Of a DNA stretch of 64,000 nt, positions 24,559 through 37,129 are shown piece after piece. Position numbers and translations under genes: made by a program. Numbering within the stretch: the stretch's first letter is position 1; each line of letters begins with the position of its first letter. The notes below the pieces were generated by a model. The model saw only the letters and a program-made list of their open reading frames with translations. It searched no databases and was not told where the DNA came from. The DNA is from Heligmosomoides polygyrus polygyrus (taxonomy: Eukaryota; Nematoda; Chromadorea; Rhabditida; Heligmosomidae), in NCBI GenBank assembly GCA_947396885.1, contig OX377205.1, positions 99,864,428 to 99,928,427 of the forward strand, read 5' to 3'.

Positions 24559-26329
24559 GCCTTCTTGACTGCGGTGCGCGTTCTCTTCATGCCTTCAGGG
24601 GCACCTAATTGGTACCACATTTCTCCAGGAAGCATAGAATAATTCAACTCTTATACCAGGTGGTACACGGCCATTGCCGTGACACAGCGCACTGACTACG
24701 CGATTTCCAACCCGCTTCTGTTAGTAGCAGTCTGGAACGAGATACATTTTCTGTTTAGGTTCTCCCGCTCAAGTATACATCTAAGGAGTCCTCGAATATT
24801 CGCTGCCTAAATACCATAAAGTAAGAGAACAGAGATTCACAGTTACTACGGTTTTATAGGCAGGGTGTACTTCCTTGGCACTCAAGGTAGATTCCATCTC
24901 CATCCCTTCTAAAAGAAAACGGGCTTCTAACCTACACGATTAGTGGTCTTATATAGCTGAAGACGAAAGGTCATGAACACATGTTAGCCCGCTCTGTTCT
25001 TTGTTAATGCGCTATGTACACTTCCGCACACCGACGTTTGCACAGTTTCATTCTCCCTCCCATCGACCTCTGGACACAGGGTCAGAAGGGTTCTGGCGAA
25101 GATCTAACATAACAACAACTCCCGTAAGGACAATAACGACTGTAGATACGAGCAATAACAAAGAACAACACATAAGGAGAAGTCGAGACCTCAGATGAAA
25201 GCTGGATGGCTGCAAGCCCATCTCAACAGGCAACAACGTAACAAATAACACGAATTGCTGAAGATCGTAGAAGTCTTAACAGAAAACTATTCAGGTAATC
25301 TAGAGCAGAGGCTTCAGTCAGCTTCCAGACAGCCACTCGGCCATATAGCGACACGTCTGCGGACTGATCACATGGCCGGAAGAGCAATCGTCGACCACGG
25401 GACATGTGGAGCAGGGCACCGTCACGAGGGGAGACGGTCGGGTGGTCGAGGTCGTGGCTCGAACCTAAACGACGGAAAGTGGAAGTCTTTGTACGGCAAA
25501 GAACACCCAGCCGCGGCGTCCAAATATAGAACAGCACCGATGGAATGGCAGAAGAAGTGCACAGAAAGAGGCATTGAATTAGGGCTGTAGCGGGTGGACA
25601 ATAATTAAGGAGCACTTCAAGGGCATTTCCAGTTGGCGCTCGTGTCGCCATAACATGAAATGGATGTAATCGAGTTGATTTTTTGCCAGAATTAGGGGAA
25701 TTGTTAAAGATCTACCGTTAAGTAAAAAGAAGTAGGGAACAAAATATCGTAGAAAGGGTTTCTACATCGCTCGCGACGCTTCACGGCAATACATCACAGA
25801 TAGATATCGATTATACAGCGAAGATATTCAATATAAGTGGGCTTCGCTCTGCTGCGCTCATTGGAACTGAAGTAGAATTTTTTAAAATGGAAAATCGGTT
25901 TTCTGATAGAACAGGCGAGCAAGGTTTAGCGATGCAAAGGGCTAGAGCCTGTTTATAGTCCCTAAATCGCCATGTTGCCTATGAAAATTAGTACATACCG
26001 CTCAAAAAATGCGCTTGAACTGCACAGAGTACATACAGTGCCTAACAATTATACTTCAAATTTCGGTAATGACACCTCACTACTACCGAAGTGTAAGATA
26101 AAGAATAAAAAATCGCATGTTGCCGGAACTGCGACGATCAGCTGAAAGCACGTGATAAAGAGGCATAGGATCCGTTTACACTTACTTGTAGATGCTGTGT
26201 ATCGCCGTGCTGTTGGCGCAGTCAATTGATGTGCGACTATTTGATTAGTTTGAACTGCGCGACGACTCAGAAAGACGCTCGTGAACACGAAAAGGCGTTA
26301 GAGCAATTTTGCATTTCAGCCCTTATCGA
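24559..26329. other. Intergenic, nothing recognised
   Basis: Overlapping frames of 111-142 codons on both strands at 25.2-25.65 kb show no motifs I know. The rest is AT-rich and non-coding in appearance. Confidence 0.5.
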
Positions 26330-28524
26330 TTAGATGATCGTGAGCAGTCGATACTTATTGCTGTTGAATCGCACAGCGTCTGACGTGTAAGCGTTTATCT
26401 TCGGGATAGCTGAGTCTTGATGACTTGTTCTCCAGTGCTCTTGTACGCACTTGGGAGTTCCCTCCCAACTAGGAAAGTCCATGGTGTTTACTGGCAGGCA
26501 GAAAGCTGCGCTCACCTTCCCATCAGGGCGCCGTTCGATCGCACCGTCCAATATAGCCACATCCAGAATCCGCTCTACATCTTCTACGGTAATGGTGACG
26601 TTAAGGACCCTCTTTTCGGAAATGAAATCCGCAACCTGTAAGTAAGTGGAGTATATAGGAAGTGTTTTGTATTCTTTCATTTTCTATGCTACTGGTTTTT
26701 TCGGAGTTGTTGCTGAGCATTCAGTTTTGTTAATAGTTTTTATTATTGTAATGCCACTCGCTGTTTATTATTGCTGTTAACGCTCCGTATTGAGCTTACT
26801 ATCATGTGCTTTGAATAAATAAGCAAATAGACAGTTATGAAGCGATACGGCAGGAAGGAAACGCATGACGTACTTCTTGAGGTCGAACCGCGCTCAGCTC
26901 TTTCTGCATGGCCAAATCGTCAGGATGGTTATCGACGGCCTGTTTGCGTCGACTCTGCGAAAAGAACACTTTATTGCAGCAAAACTGATAGGAAATACTA
27001 AGTAAATTTAGGGCTCGCAGCCGCTTGACCCATATCTGGGTCAAGCTATCACTTCTGAAGGAGCATTTTGAGCAAAAGGATTATGCTTGAGGCGCTGAGT
27101 GGGGCAGCACTGCGGAAATAGTCGATATCGGTCCAATATGAGCATGTTAAAGTGGGAATGAGCCGTGTAAAGAACCGCCACGGTAATGAAGTCAGTGCAC
27201 GCAACGTAACCGCGACACACAGCGATGTCTGAGGAATAGTGACGGCCGTCGTTCATGTTGATAAAGTCGGACTCACATGTATGTAACCAATGCAGACATT
27301 GACTAGGGTGTGTATGAGCTCAGAGTCGAGCTGCTGATCGGAGTAGAATGTGCCTAAAGGTGAAAACTGTCATAGAATGTATATAAACTGGATAATTATA
27401 GTAGCTTACCTCCAGTTACTGAGGTGTCAGGCTCCAAATCATAGAGCATATAGCACTTTTTTGTGGTACCTATGGCCTAGAAGTTCAGTCTAAGCTAATA
27501 TAGAGCTCCTTAAGAACGCCAAATACACACCTTGACATTCTTGATGAGCTTCTTCTGCTCCAAGGACTTCAGCACCTTGCGGAGTTGGATTTGAGAGAGG
27601 CCCGAGCCGTCGCGCAGCTCTCGGATCCAGATTCCCTTTCGTTTCGAGTCCTCTATTAGTGTGAAAATCTAAATAGATTCAATCCTCAGTAGAAAGAAAA
27701 GCGCTTTCCTAAGCCAGAAGCGAGATATTTGCAAAGTGAGTTCAATAGGACTCTTCGACAAAGAAAAAAGCAGAGCTCGGGCAGGACGCCGACAGAAGGC
27801 GTCTGGCATGTTACGCAGCGTCTGGCATATTACGCATACGGTCACACCATTTCCAGTGAACTGGGAAAATAGTATTCAGAACCAAATGACGAGAAAACGT
27901 AAAAGAACCCACAGCTTGCTCTTCCTCCGAGACTCCGGCCAGCTGTGTGTTAGTATTTACTTTCAGTTTCAGCGCCCCACTAGACGTTTTAGCTATGACG
28001 AGCCTTTTAGCCACCAGAAGGTTGTTGATGGCACTCTAAAACATCCAGAAATACTCATTGAATTCAGAAGGAGGAGCTTAACTCTCGAAGAAAAGAAGCC
28101 CAACCTGCCGATCCAAAGCCGATATGGCGCCGGTCAGGGCTGTAATCGTGTCGGTATCCATTCCATCAGGGGCCGTTTGTACGATACTATAGATCTGCTC
28201 CTCCACCACATGATTATCGACAGCTTCTATCTAGAAGAATCACCATCTAAGACTCGGTACCTAAGAAATAACCCCATTTAAGGCTTACTAGGCCTAGATA
28301 AAGTTTCAACAAAGTCAACCAGCAAAAAATCGCCCAATAACCATCCTGTTGGTACGACTAGCGCATAATTTTCTTCAATGAAGAGTTCAATTTAAAGCAG
28401 ATGCTCTTTAAAAATCAATTCAGCTTACAACTATAAAAACCAACGTAATAAATAGAGCAAGTATCAGAGCCATCACTAAACGTGGACCTACTTCTGTTTT
28501 AACGGCCGACGTTGTGGGGATCAT
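26330..28524 (-). CDS. POLR3F: RNA polymerase III subunit RPC6 (POLR3F/RPC34 type), eight or more exons
   Basis: Minus-strand exons: 28492-28524, 28105-28230, 27913-28035, 27531-27668, 27410-27476, 27277-27353, 26874-26954, 26516-26635, giving 255 residues with consistent phases. The protein is the winged-helix Pol III subunit that helps open promoters with TFIIIB. Matching blocks are AINNLLVAKRLVIAKTSSG, IEDSKRKGIWIRELRD, LRKVLKSLEQKKLIKNVK, CYMLYDLEPDTSVTGG, FYSDQQLDSELI and VEDVERILDVAILDG, in the family order. The start ATG at 28524 follows TTTTAG with a 6 nt gap, consistent with trans-splicing. The last exon is uncertain. A good donor (GTGAGC) sits at 26515, but the frame also stays open to a TAA at 26330, which would give 316 residues; that extension lacks the Fe-S cysteine pattern expected at this subunit's C-terminus. 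I found no alternative exon with those cysteines. Confidence 0.85.
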
Positions 28525-29293
28525 GCAGCTCTAAAACAGAACAAAACCTAAAATTGAATACAAAAAATGAAGCAATAGAAGGGCCGCAGAAAACTAAGCG
28601 GAAAGACAGGCTATTCGCTCTCAGAAGAGCATTAAATCGGCGCGTCAAGCGATCCTATCAAATACATCAAACCCTTAGCCTTACTGGTACCATCAACCCA
28701 ACAAAAGCCACAAATTCAATCCGATAAACCAAGAAACACATGCTCGAAAGGAAATATGGAGGGCATTAAATGTCGGCTGTCGTGAATTCACGTGTGTCCT
28801 CAGAATCCTCGACCACGTTTTATAAAATACGTCTATAGTGACTGGAGCGCGGTAACCAACAACCTAACATCCATCGGACACAGGAAATAGGTGACCCCTG
28901 CGTACTTGAGAGCAAAATAGTGACTACTCTGCAGCGAAGTGTCATTTGCACGTCCACAGCAACTGATCTTTTTATTCTTTGCGCTGTGAAATTAATATTG
29001 CGGTAAGGAAAGTGACAGAAAGAGATGAAAGAGACATGTCAGTCTTGGCGATGCAGCTTTCCCATGGCACCCTTCTGACTTGTAGCCCTGACCTCTAGTG
29101 ATCTATTAGAAAAAGAAATCCTGTGGTGGGATGCTGGAGACGGCCACATTGTCATCTCGTTACCCGAGCGGGCTAAAAACTCAGCAATTCAGCGATAGAT
29201 GGCACTGATCGCTTCAGATTCTTTGAGAACAAGCCATAGGCAGCTGCTGGTCTTTCCAAGCATAACTTATTTTTTTATACACAAAAATATAGA

Positions 29294-29487
29294 GTGCTAG
29301 TCGTTAATGTGGGCAGCACAGGAAGGTGGGAAGCACCAGCTGTGCACCCAATAACAGCACCGACCGAAATGGCTCTAGCCAATCAGGGTACCGACCGTGC
29401 ACCTCCTCTTAAGCTGGCACGTACATTCGATGTGACCTGATTGTCATGCGCGGCTCCACGCCCAAATGCTGCCCATATTAACGACCC
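29294..29487. mobile_element. Small inverted-repeat element, same family
   Basis: Ends GCTAGTCGTTAATGTGGGC and GCCCATATTAACGAC, with a GGCTCTAGCCAATCAGGG block inside, related to the CTGATTGGCTGG block of other copies. Confidence 0.7.
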
Positions 29488-29671
29488 TCACATATGTGGT
29501 GAGGCATAGTAGGAATTAATATGAGGCATTATGGAAAAGAAACAGTAGCTTTGTCTATCCAAAGATTTGAGTCTCTCCCACCACCTCCGAAGGGTATTAA
29601 TGCTACGAAGCACAACGTGGAGTTTAAAAACTTTTCTGGTTCTTCAAACAGTTTCCAGTCATTGTTTTCAA

Positions 29672-29730
29672 CCTTCGGTTTGATCACTTTTTGAAGAGAT
29701 AAAATTTTCAAAAAGTGATCATACCGAAAG
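29672..29730. repeat. Hairpin of 24-bp arms, miRNA-precursor-like in size
   Basis: Arm 29672-29695 (CCTTCGGTTTGATCACTTTT...) pairs with 29707-29730 with two mismatches; the loop is 11 nt. It lies in intergenic DNA between the RPC6 and collagen genes. It could be a microRNA precursor or the core of a foldback element. Confidence 0.55.
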
Positions 29731-29942
29731 TTTTTCTTATTTTTGAAGACAAGAAACCCCATCGAAGTAAAAACGAAAATTTGTAAAAGACTTCAAATTA
29801 TTGGGGCATTGAACAGTTTTCCAGTCCTTACCAACACTAGACGAAAGCGGCTGTAATTCTGAATGTGGAAGAGCATATCACAAACGGTACAAGCTTTATA
29901 CAACAGCTCACAACAAATCGACTTCGTTTTTTCAACAGATGA

Positions 29943-32824
29943 TTAGGATCTGACTTTGGACATAGTGTAGTATCCCGGGGAGACGCGAGGAGGCGGGCAG
30001 CTCTGACATGGCCATGCTCTGCCCTTAGGTCCGGGCGGCCCAGGAGGCCCTGCAGGACCTCGTGGTCCTTTCTCGCCTTTGAGGCCAGGAAACCCGCGTT
30101 CGCCTCGTGGTCCTGCCAGTCCTAAACATCTTACAGTTAGCTACTACATAAATCAGGTCTATCTGTAGTTGCTCTCTGGTCCTCACCGTCCTCTCCATCT
30201 CGACCGGGCCTTCCTTTCTCGCCGGGCGGCCCTCGTGGTCCAGGTTCTCCCTCCTTTCCTGGTGGTCCATCGGCTGTGTATAGCTTCCCCGGCTCGCCGG
30301 GTTCTCCCGGCAAACCATTGAGTCCAGGGAACCCCTTCTCTCCTCTTTCTCCAGGAGCTCCAGCAGGTGACGGTGGAGCTGGTGATCCTGGTGCACCGTT
30401 CCTGCCTCTATGACCGCGGTCTCCTTTCGGTCCTGGTGGTCCAGGTCTGCTTAAAAAGTCGAGAAAGATTGTGCAGGAATATCATAGAAATGATTAGGAA
30501 TGCAGAGCGCAAAAAGGCTAACAAACCCTGGTTCACCAGGTGGGCACTCGCGTTCACAGAGAAGCCGCGTATCCTCATTAGCCGGCCGACCTATTCGACC
30601 CGGACTCCCTGAAACAGAGGAGCACTTACGTTGAAGTTCCTTAATAGAGCTGTGTAACCGAAATTGATAGAAGTAAGATTTATGTAAAAAGTCGCTGAAG
30701 CATAAACTAGCAACAAGCCTAGTGATCCCACCTGGTGTACCATCGAGACCATCTGCAGAAGGTCGTCCGGGAAACCCTTTCAGTCCTGGTGGTCCTATGC
30801 AACATGCTGAATTTAAGTGAAGCAGATGGTAGCAAAGCAGACAATGGATCAAGAGATGCAATTTTTTCAAAGAGTTGAAGAGTAGTGGTAACCCCAAAAC
30901 TTTGCATGTAAATAAATACCCGCAACACTCTGCCTACTCTTCATAATTCCTTTTTAGTACTCGTTAGTACTATAGGAATAGATGTCGAAGGAGTTGTCGT
31001 GGGCGGGAAAGGGCTGTAGTGCGGGAACCTACTGACTCCGGACCATATAGGAATAGAATCAAGTCTAATTTTATTGCCGGTAGACAGAATATCTCTTTAC
31101 TTTTGAATATTCCGCCAACATGACCGACTTACAGGCAAGTTGCCGTTTTTCTCTGATCCTTTCATGGATTTCCGCCTTCGCCACGTCCACCTTCCTCCAT
31201 AGGTCGCCGACCAGTGTCTGAAACATTAGGCTAAGTGTCGCCGTTCTCCTTGTGGTACTGTTAAACAAGGGAAATTTGGGTGGTAAAGGAGCAGTTTTCA
31301 AAAAAAAAAAAAGAGAACGCTCAGAGCGCCGAAGGTACTCTTAACAATGTCGGTATCCAATGAATTCAAATACTTGACCAAATCCAAAAAAAAAAAAATC
31401 CATAAAAATACGCCTCACCGGTACCTCGGCTATCAGTCTGACCTTTCATAGTGAGAGTACCTCGTAGTGTCTCGGTGTCTTGCCGAAACAGTACATGTAG
31501 CGAAGGCGCACAGTATTGGGAGGTGGAAACGCGCCGGCCAATCACAAATCCCAATGTTGTTCGCGTTCGCGACATGAACCACCGAAACACCTGTTTATTA
31601 TTCCGCTCAAGAAATTGCTGTGGCAGCATCCTATAGCCGTATTCATGAACGTTCCCGGGATCTTCCCACGGGAAGCGATGGAGGTGAGAGAGCGAGGTAG
31701 GAGAGAGAGGCGAGAGATGATATCGCCATGATATCGCTTATCTCCCGTTTCCGCCGCTTCATGAATGCGGCCTCTGGTGTTAGAGAACTAACGATGTACA
31801 TCCGTGCAGATATGGTAGAGAAACTTCGTCTCTGCTGCCGCAGCATCCACACCAGGATGCCGTGCGTGGCCGGCCGTGGCAGCACCCAACACTAGGAGTC
31901 GTTACTGGGAAGGTGCCTTGGCAACACCTCAAAAGGGGAAAACTGCCTTGCCCGTACCACCCCTCTGAACTTTCCCCTAGCAAAGCTAACCGTTCAACAT
32001 CTGTAAAGTGATACATCCATGCTTCAATTTCTATTCTTCCGTTGCATTTCAAAAAGCTGGGCCGATCCTTAGATTTCAACGCTCATATTCCATAGCTTGA
32101 AGAGAGCGTTTTTGTTGTCAAAAGAGAGTTTGTAGGAAATAAAGATCCTACTAGCTTATACCTAGTCAGGTCTAAGAAAATATGTCTCTGTATCACTCCC
32201 TCTATATCACTCTTCCGTAACAACACGCGAACGCATTCCAAAGCATTCTACGAAAGGTGCCGTGGAAATATCCGAACACACTGCAAAACAATACGAGGAA
32301 GGTGCCGTAAAGTATCCCCAAAGAGAAATGATGATTTATCCATACCTCAAACTAGAGTTGCTCGAGATTTTGCCATTCCATTGTACCTATATGGAAACTC
32401 TCGGCCCTATCGCACTGGGTTTCCATTGGTCGAATACGCTTAGTTAACTTCATTTTTCTTATCGTTAGGTTAAGCTTCACACTGGAACACAAGGTGTTTT
32501 TGTATGGGAGAACGAGCTAAGTCCATGCTGTCATTTAAACTCGCGACAGGAGCCTCTATAAGAGCCAAGAAAAATTCGATAATGGCAACACCTTTTTAAA
32601 AATCCACAGTGACCTGCTCCTTATGAAAACACGGCTAGTACATACTGACTTGTGAGATCACCTACCGGACAGTGTTGGTGGTCGTTTTTGGAGAAGACGT
32701 AGATAGTGTGAAAGACGATCAAAGGGCAGAGTGCAGTTGCACATAGAACTGCTGAGACAGACAGTGACAACGCGACGGCAGGCGAACCGCTCCACTTCCA
32801 CAGTGCTGCCAGAATGCGCTGCAT
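29943..32824 (-). CDS. Cuticle-type collagen with N-terminal membrane anchor (six exons)
   Basis: Minus-strand exons: 32666-32824, 31133-31217, 30732-30806, 30527-30608, 30187-30446, 29943-30121, total 840 nt, 279 residues, all phases consistent. Residues about 13-45 are a hydrophobic anchor ([20 protein letters not shown]). A nematode-collagen N-domain follows with a furin-type site HERIREKR at residues 71-78, then a Cys-Cys pair and Gly-X-Y repeats starting [12 protein letters not shown]. The repeat is interrupted by a cysteine-containing segment ([13 protein letters not shown]) and ends with CQSCPPP and a short tail. Such proteins are cleaved on secretion, disulfide- and tyrosine-crosslinked, and form cuticle or related matrix. 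TTCAG immediately before the ATG suggests a trans-spliced start. Intron 1 (31218-32665) contains a small inverted-repeat element. Splitting the Gly-X-Y region over four exons is more than usual for simple nematode cuticle collagens. Confidence 0.92.
31636..31771. mobile_element. Short inverted-repeat element in collagen intron 1
   Basis: Terminal inverted repeats GCCGTATTCATGAA (31636-31649) and TTCATGAATGCGGC (31758-31771) enclose a GAGA-rich interior and the palindromic ATATCGCCATGATATCGC. Non-coding, MITE-like. Confidence 0.65.
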
Positions 32825-33551
32825 CTGAATAGCCCTATCGTTTTCCGCTGAATAAGGAAGAACCGGCGTATGGTTCTATATGATTAGAAAGCCTAGCCTA
32901 CTTGTCACTTTGTGGGACGAGCGAAGTATAGCATTCAGTTGGATAGGGGCAAGAGACTTGCGAGACCTGGAAAGCAGAGGAAGTAGCACCTGAAAGCACT
33001 AGACGCGCGATCAAGGAAGGCAGAACGAGAACCTAGGCCTTGAAGGTGAAACCTGACATGACATCTAACCATGTAAATTGTCGTGCAGAAGTGAAGGTAA
33101 GAGAGGCAGTTTCGGTGAGGTGACCTCGACCAAAAAGCGGTTTCATATTTCAAGGGCAACTCATCATCTCGTCGGAAGCACCCTTGAGAACTAGCGTTGC
33201 CGTCGTCAGAACTGCCATCGTAAGCAAGGAACTGCAGCGCAGAGGGAACAGGCCGTGTTTTTTCCAGCGGAAGACGCTTCCTCGTGCACCGGAAAAGGCA
33301 ATAAATCATCGGTGGTTCGCGCCAGCGGTTGGAGGAGACGACAAGACGAGTTCGTCGAGGAGGGTTAGGCTTGCGCGAGGCCCAGTTTCTTCCACATTTC
33401 GCACCTTTTCACTGTGCGTAATTGGCTACCCGATTCGGTAATTGTCGAGACAACACTGTGCACTTCAACGACACCACCGATCTCCCCGGTGGCCACCTCC
33501 TAACGGGACATCGGACACATGCGCGCCTTTTCCGTTTTATGCTTCATAGCA

Positions 33552-33706
33552 AAGTACAAGTCAATAATCCGACCTACATGGAGAAGTTCACACTCGCCAG
33601 GCCGCATCGAAGGAGTGTGTCATCCAGTGCGAGTGTGTGTGTGACTCGGTGCACGACTGGTCGTGCCCGCCTCCTCTATGTAGGGCACATTCGCGACTAA
33701 TAACGA
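33552..33706. mobile_element. Small inverted-repeat element, same family
   Basis: Ends GTACAAGTCAATAATCCGAC and TAGGGCACATTCGCGACTAA, with CGTGCCCGCCTCCTC inside. More diverged than the 49.3 kb copy. A partial relative (GTCGTTAATATGGCC) starts at 33904. Confidence 0.6.
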
Positions 33707-33999
33707 CATGTCCAACGTGCTTCACTGCCCTTGATCCAGGACGTCCCACTGTGCTAGTCTGGCACGCGTTAATAACCAGTAGAGATATGTTCAATCACTT
33801 TGCCTGTTGGTGCAATAGACGATCTCAACGAGCAGAACAGAGGCGCTTTAGGTGACGCAGTCGTTCTAGCCCTGTTAAAGATGGTGTCGTAATGAAGTAG
33901 AAGTCGTTAATATGGCCAGCAGGCACCACGAACACAGGCCAATCAGCCCGCATATAAAGGGCGTGCCACTCAAGAGGACGTGTACACCAGAGATGGGTG

Positions 34000-34170
34000 G
34001 AAATTTTGGACAATTTTCAGAAAACAGAAAACGGGAAATCTATTTCGTCGAAAACAGAAATCAGAGAACGGAAAAGCCAAAAACTCCAGAAAACAAAAAA
34101 ATCAGTGAACAGAAAACAGAAGAAAAATCAGAAAGGACAGAAAACAGAAAAAATTATTGCTTGCCTATCT
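34000..34170 (+). repeat. A-rich tract of degenerate GAAAACA units
   Basis: About 170 nt with strong strand bias (mostly A and G), made of repeats such as CAGAAAACAGAAAACGG. An open frame across it is a by-product of the composition. Confidence 0.65.
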
Positions 34171-35689
34171 AACAAAAATGAAGCAGTTTGTGATTAAAGC
34201 AGATCCTCTCTTTTTATGAAACTTTAAAATTCACTTACTATTATACCATGAATTGAATGCAATTATACCATAAATTGAAAAGAATGCTTAAACCTTCATG
34301 AAAATTTGATTTCTGCAGTTAAAATAATGAATAAAGAATAAGGAAGGAATGCAATGTTAATATTTTAATGGGCAGTTGATCATTAATATTCGAGTGTACG
34401 AAAAGAAGAGATCACACCGTGCCGTCGTCTAGGTCAGCACGGCTTTTATTTAACTGATAGAGGAGTAAATGCCGCTTAGTGGGAACTGCAAAAATGTTAT
34501 CCGGTTGCAACTGTGTTTACTGTGCCGCCTACAAGTGCGTTACTACACGTAGGTAAAATTTTACCTACCAATCAAAGGAAATCAAGATGCTGGATTAGTG
34601 CACGGGGCCACCTATTCTTTTACACACTGAAAATTGGTGTTTTCTTGCACTTTAAAAATTATGATATATTCTTTATCTAATAAAAAAGATTTTATTACAA
34701 TTTAAATACTGTGTTCGCCTTTTTTCGGAAAGGTGAGGTATAAGATTTTCCGAGAAAATGATAGCGAAATTTTAGACCTTCTGAGTGTCTCGTTTAATGT
34801 GGAACGTGATCGTGATCGTTTTGAATTGGAGGGTGATTAGTTTGATTTCAAAAGTGGCCAGCTTATTCTGAAAAGTGTCCAACATGATGTGAAGAGGGTC
34901 CAGTTCGATGTGCAGGTGGTGTGTATAGGTAGAGACGTGGTCTACAGTGCCACTTTAGGCGAGCAAGTAGTGTTAATGAAATCCTGCCCCTACATATTTA
35001 AGCTAGATTTTCAGCAAATCCAATTTTCAAAAGATGAAAAATCTGCTTAGTGGAAACCAAGTGATAGACTGACACTTACACCATCAATCTAACGAATCTG
35101 ACAAGTGCACGACGCGATTTTTAATTAAAGCCATCGCGCAAGCAGATTTTTTCGATTTTGGTGTAGCCTTAGAACATTTTTCTGCTGTAAGGGTTATGTG
35201 AGACAGATTAAATTGTGGCGGTCTGATACCTGTGGCAGAATTTCAATGACATACTACTTTTTGTTTTTGACTAACTTTGGTCATTTTTCCAGAAAACAAA
35301 AAAAATTCTGCTCACCTTTGGTGAACACTTGTCGCTCGTTTTGTGTCACTTTATTTTGACTGTTTTATTAGTCTCCAAAAATTTGCTCGAAGAAGAGCGA
35401 AATAAAAAAGAGACGAAGTTAAGCTGGACTGCATCTACGTTTTGATGAAGCTGGACTGTTCTAGATCTTCTGGAGCGCTTCTCTTCCGTCAGTTATATTG
35501 TAGCCCACAAAGGCAACAATGGTAGGGGATAATTCCTTTCCAAAGTGCAAATACTCAGGAGAGGAAGACGTCAAAGCTTCAGAAGGCTCTGCTCTGTCCA
35601 GCGCTTAGCTCGGTGAGATTAGAGGAACCCTCGTGATTCCTCAACATTTTTTCTTGGCAGAAATGAGAATAACTCGGTAGCTCCCGAAA

Positions 35690-36440
35690 AGTTTTGGCAT
35701 TTTTCAGACCACATTGCCCTCCAGAAAACGTCTCCCACAAATGCTGATGGCCTCCGATTGAGAAGACAGAGCTTCTCAGCACAGAATAACCAATGAGTTT
35801 TTCATCCGAACAGCAATTCAGATTGCCGTACTGCCTGCAGATCGAGTTTGTGAAAGGGACTGTTCCCAGTTCAAAAGCTGTCATTCTAAGGTCAACGACA
35901 GGCGTGACTGAGATTCCCCATTGACCAGCTGGACATGCTACTCCTAGACAACACCTTCAAGTCGGGTGGGAAAGGTTGTGATCTCGAGAAGTAGAACTCG
36001 TCTTTATGACACTTTATTGCTTTAGAGCGGTGTCAACAATGGTGGCGTGAAGTAAAGAAGTCTCAAAGGCGAAGTCGAAGGACGCTCTCCTTTCACGCCG
36101 ACGTGGAGCTGCTGCAAAACGTGGCTCAACCTCTTCTGAATACACGAGGGCAGAGGGCATCTGCGCCTCAACGGGTCATTACCTTCACCCATTTAGACGC
36201 TCCTCTTCCGCTTGGATACGCACTCGGGAGGACGACAACCGGGGGCGGGGAATATGAACTGTGCCTGAAATGCAGCGAGTCGGAGGAAAAACTCGAGAAT
36301 GACCGTTCCTTCCAAGGCTCACCTCAGTCAAGGCTACGCAGAGGAACGGAAGAGCGATCAGGACAGTCCACCAACGCATCGCTCTGAATCGCCAAGTCAT
36401 ACTATTTTATTTGTAAACACGAAAAGAAACCACCCAAATC
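35690..36440. repeat. Left arm of an inverted duplication carrying a peptide gene
   Basis: This arm is the approximate reverse complement of about 37045-37830. Matching blocks include the peptide gene, the downstream text around the Pol II 3' end signal, and a segment reading CCAGCTGGACATG here and CATGTCCAGCTGG in the other arm. The arms are similar but not identical, with small indels, so the duplication is not brand new. Bounds are by eye and may be off by tens of bases. Confidence 0.7.
36193..36379 (-). CDS. 42-residue secreted peptide, copy 1 (two exons)
   Basis: Exon 1 is 36323-36379 (19 codons, MRWWTVLIALPFLCVALTE), exon 2 is 36193-36264 (23 codons plus TAA), with a 58 nt GT-AG intron in phase 0. 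Exon 1 is a textbook signal peptide. The mature part is short, proline-rich and ends in a basic cluster: PAPGCRPPECVSKRKRSV, with two cysteines four residues apart. GATTCAG sits 4 nt upstream of the ATG (probable trans-splice acceptor), and AATAAA lies on this strand at 36013-36018. The gene is a mirror copy of the one at 37130-37322; the coding parts differ by few, mostly conservative changes. I do not recognise a family. The basic KRKR run could be a processing site or a heparin/nucleic-acid-binding tail. It could act as a secreted signalling or host-directed peptide, but that is only inference. Confidence 0.72.
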
Positions 36441-37129
36441 GAGGTATGATGTAGTGACCTCGATTATGAAATCAAAAACATGAAGACGCAATGAAACCGA
36501 AGGTGTGCCAGGATGAAGGCACTGTGCTAGTGACCGCCGACGAATGCCATTTTATACTCGTCCAGGTGATCGATTTCGAGCTGCGGAATACATTCCTCGT
36601 TGAAGCTCATTACGAATTCAGAATCTCCCCTCTAGTGGCAGCATCGTTAGCTTCCGAACTTATACAACCGCGATCTGTAAGGACACTGCACACCATTTCA
36701 CGTCAAACAGGATGTTTTTCCTGTAAAAATGGCTGTTTCCTCAGGTTCGCATCGGTGTCCTCCACTGCAAGCCACTAGCTGGACTATGCAATTTCTTTCT
36801 GTACGACACCGGCAATTGGTCCAACCATGCTGCCGCTAGAAGGGAGACTCTGAATCCCTAATGAAGTAGCACCACGTAATCGTGGACACATAATGGACAC
36901 AGAGTGTATTCAGCAGCTCAAAGCCGATACCCCTGGACTGGACAAGTATAAAATGGCCTCCCTCAGCGGTTGCTACACATTGTCTCCGTTCTCTTTAGAG
37001 GCACACCTTCGGTTTCATTGCATCTTCATGTGTTTTTTTTTCAAAATCAAAGTCACTAGATCATACCTCGATTCGAGTGGTTTCTTTTCGTATTTACAAA
37101 TAAAATGGTATGGCCTAGAGATTTAGAGG

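Larger units (their letters stand above)
28525..29942. other. RPC6-collagen intergenic region
   Basis: Holds the inverted-repeat element at 29.3 kb and the hairpin at 29.7 kb; otherwise AT-rich without coding motifs. Confidence 0.55.
32825..35689. other. Upstream of collagen to the inverted duplication
   Basis: Contains inverted-repeat elements (33.55-33.98 kb) and the A-rich tract (34.0-34.2 kb). The rest is AT-rich. Open frames at 32.9-33.4 kb lack recognisable motifs. Confidence 0.5.

Noticed and set aside
33912..34197. Charged Glu/Lys-rich open frames at 34.0-34.2 kb as a disordered protein gene
   Set aside because: They arise in two frames from an A-rich degenerate repeat with no start context or conservation.
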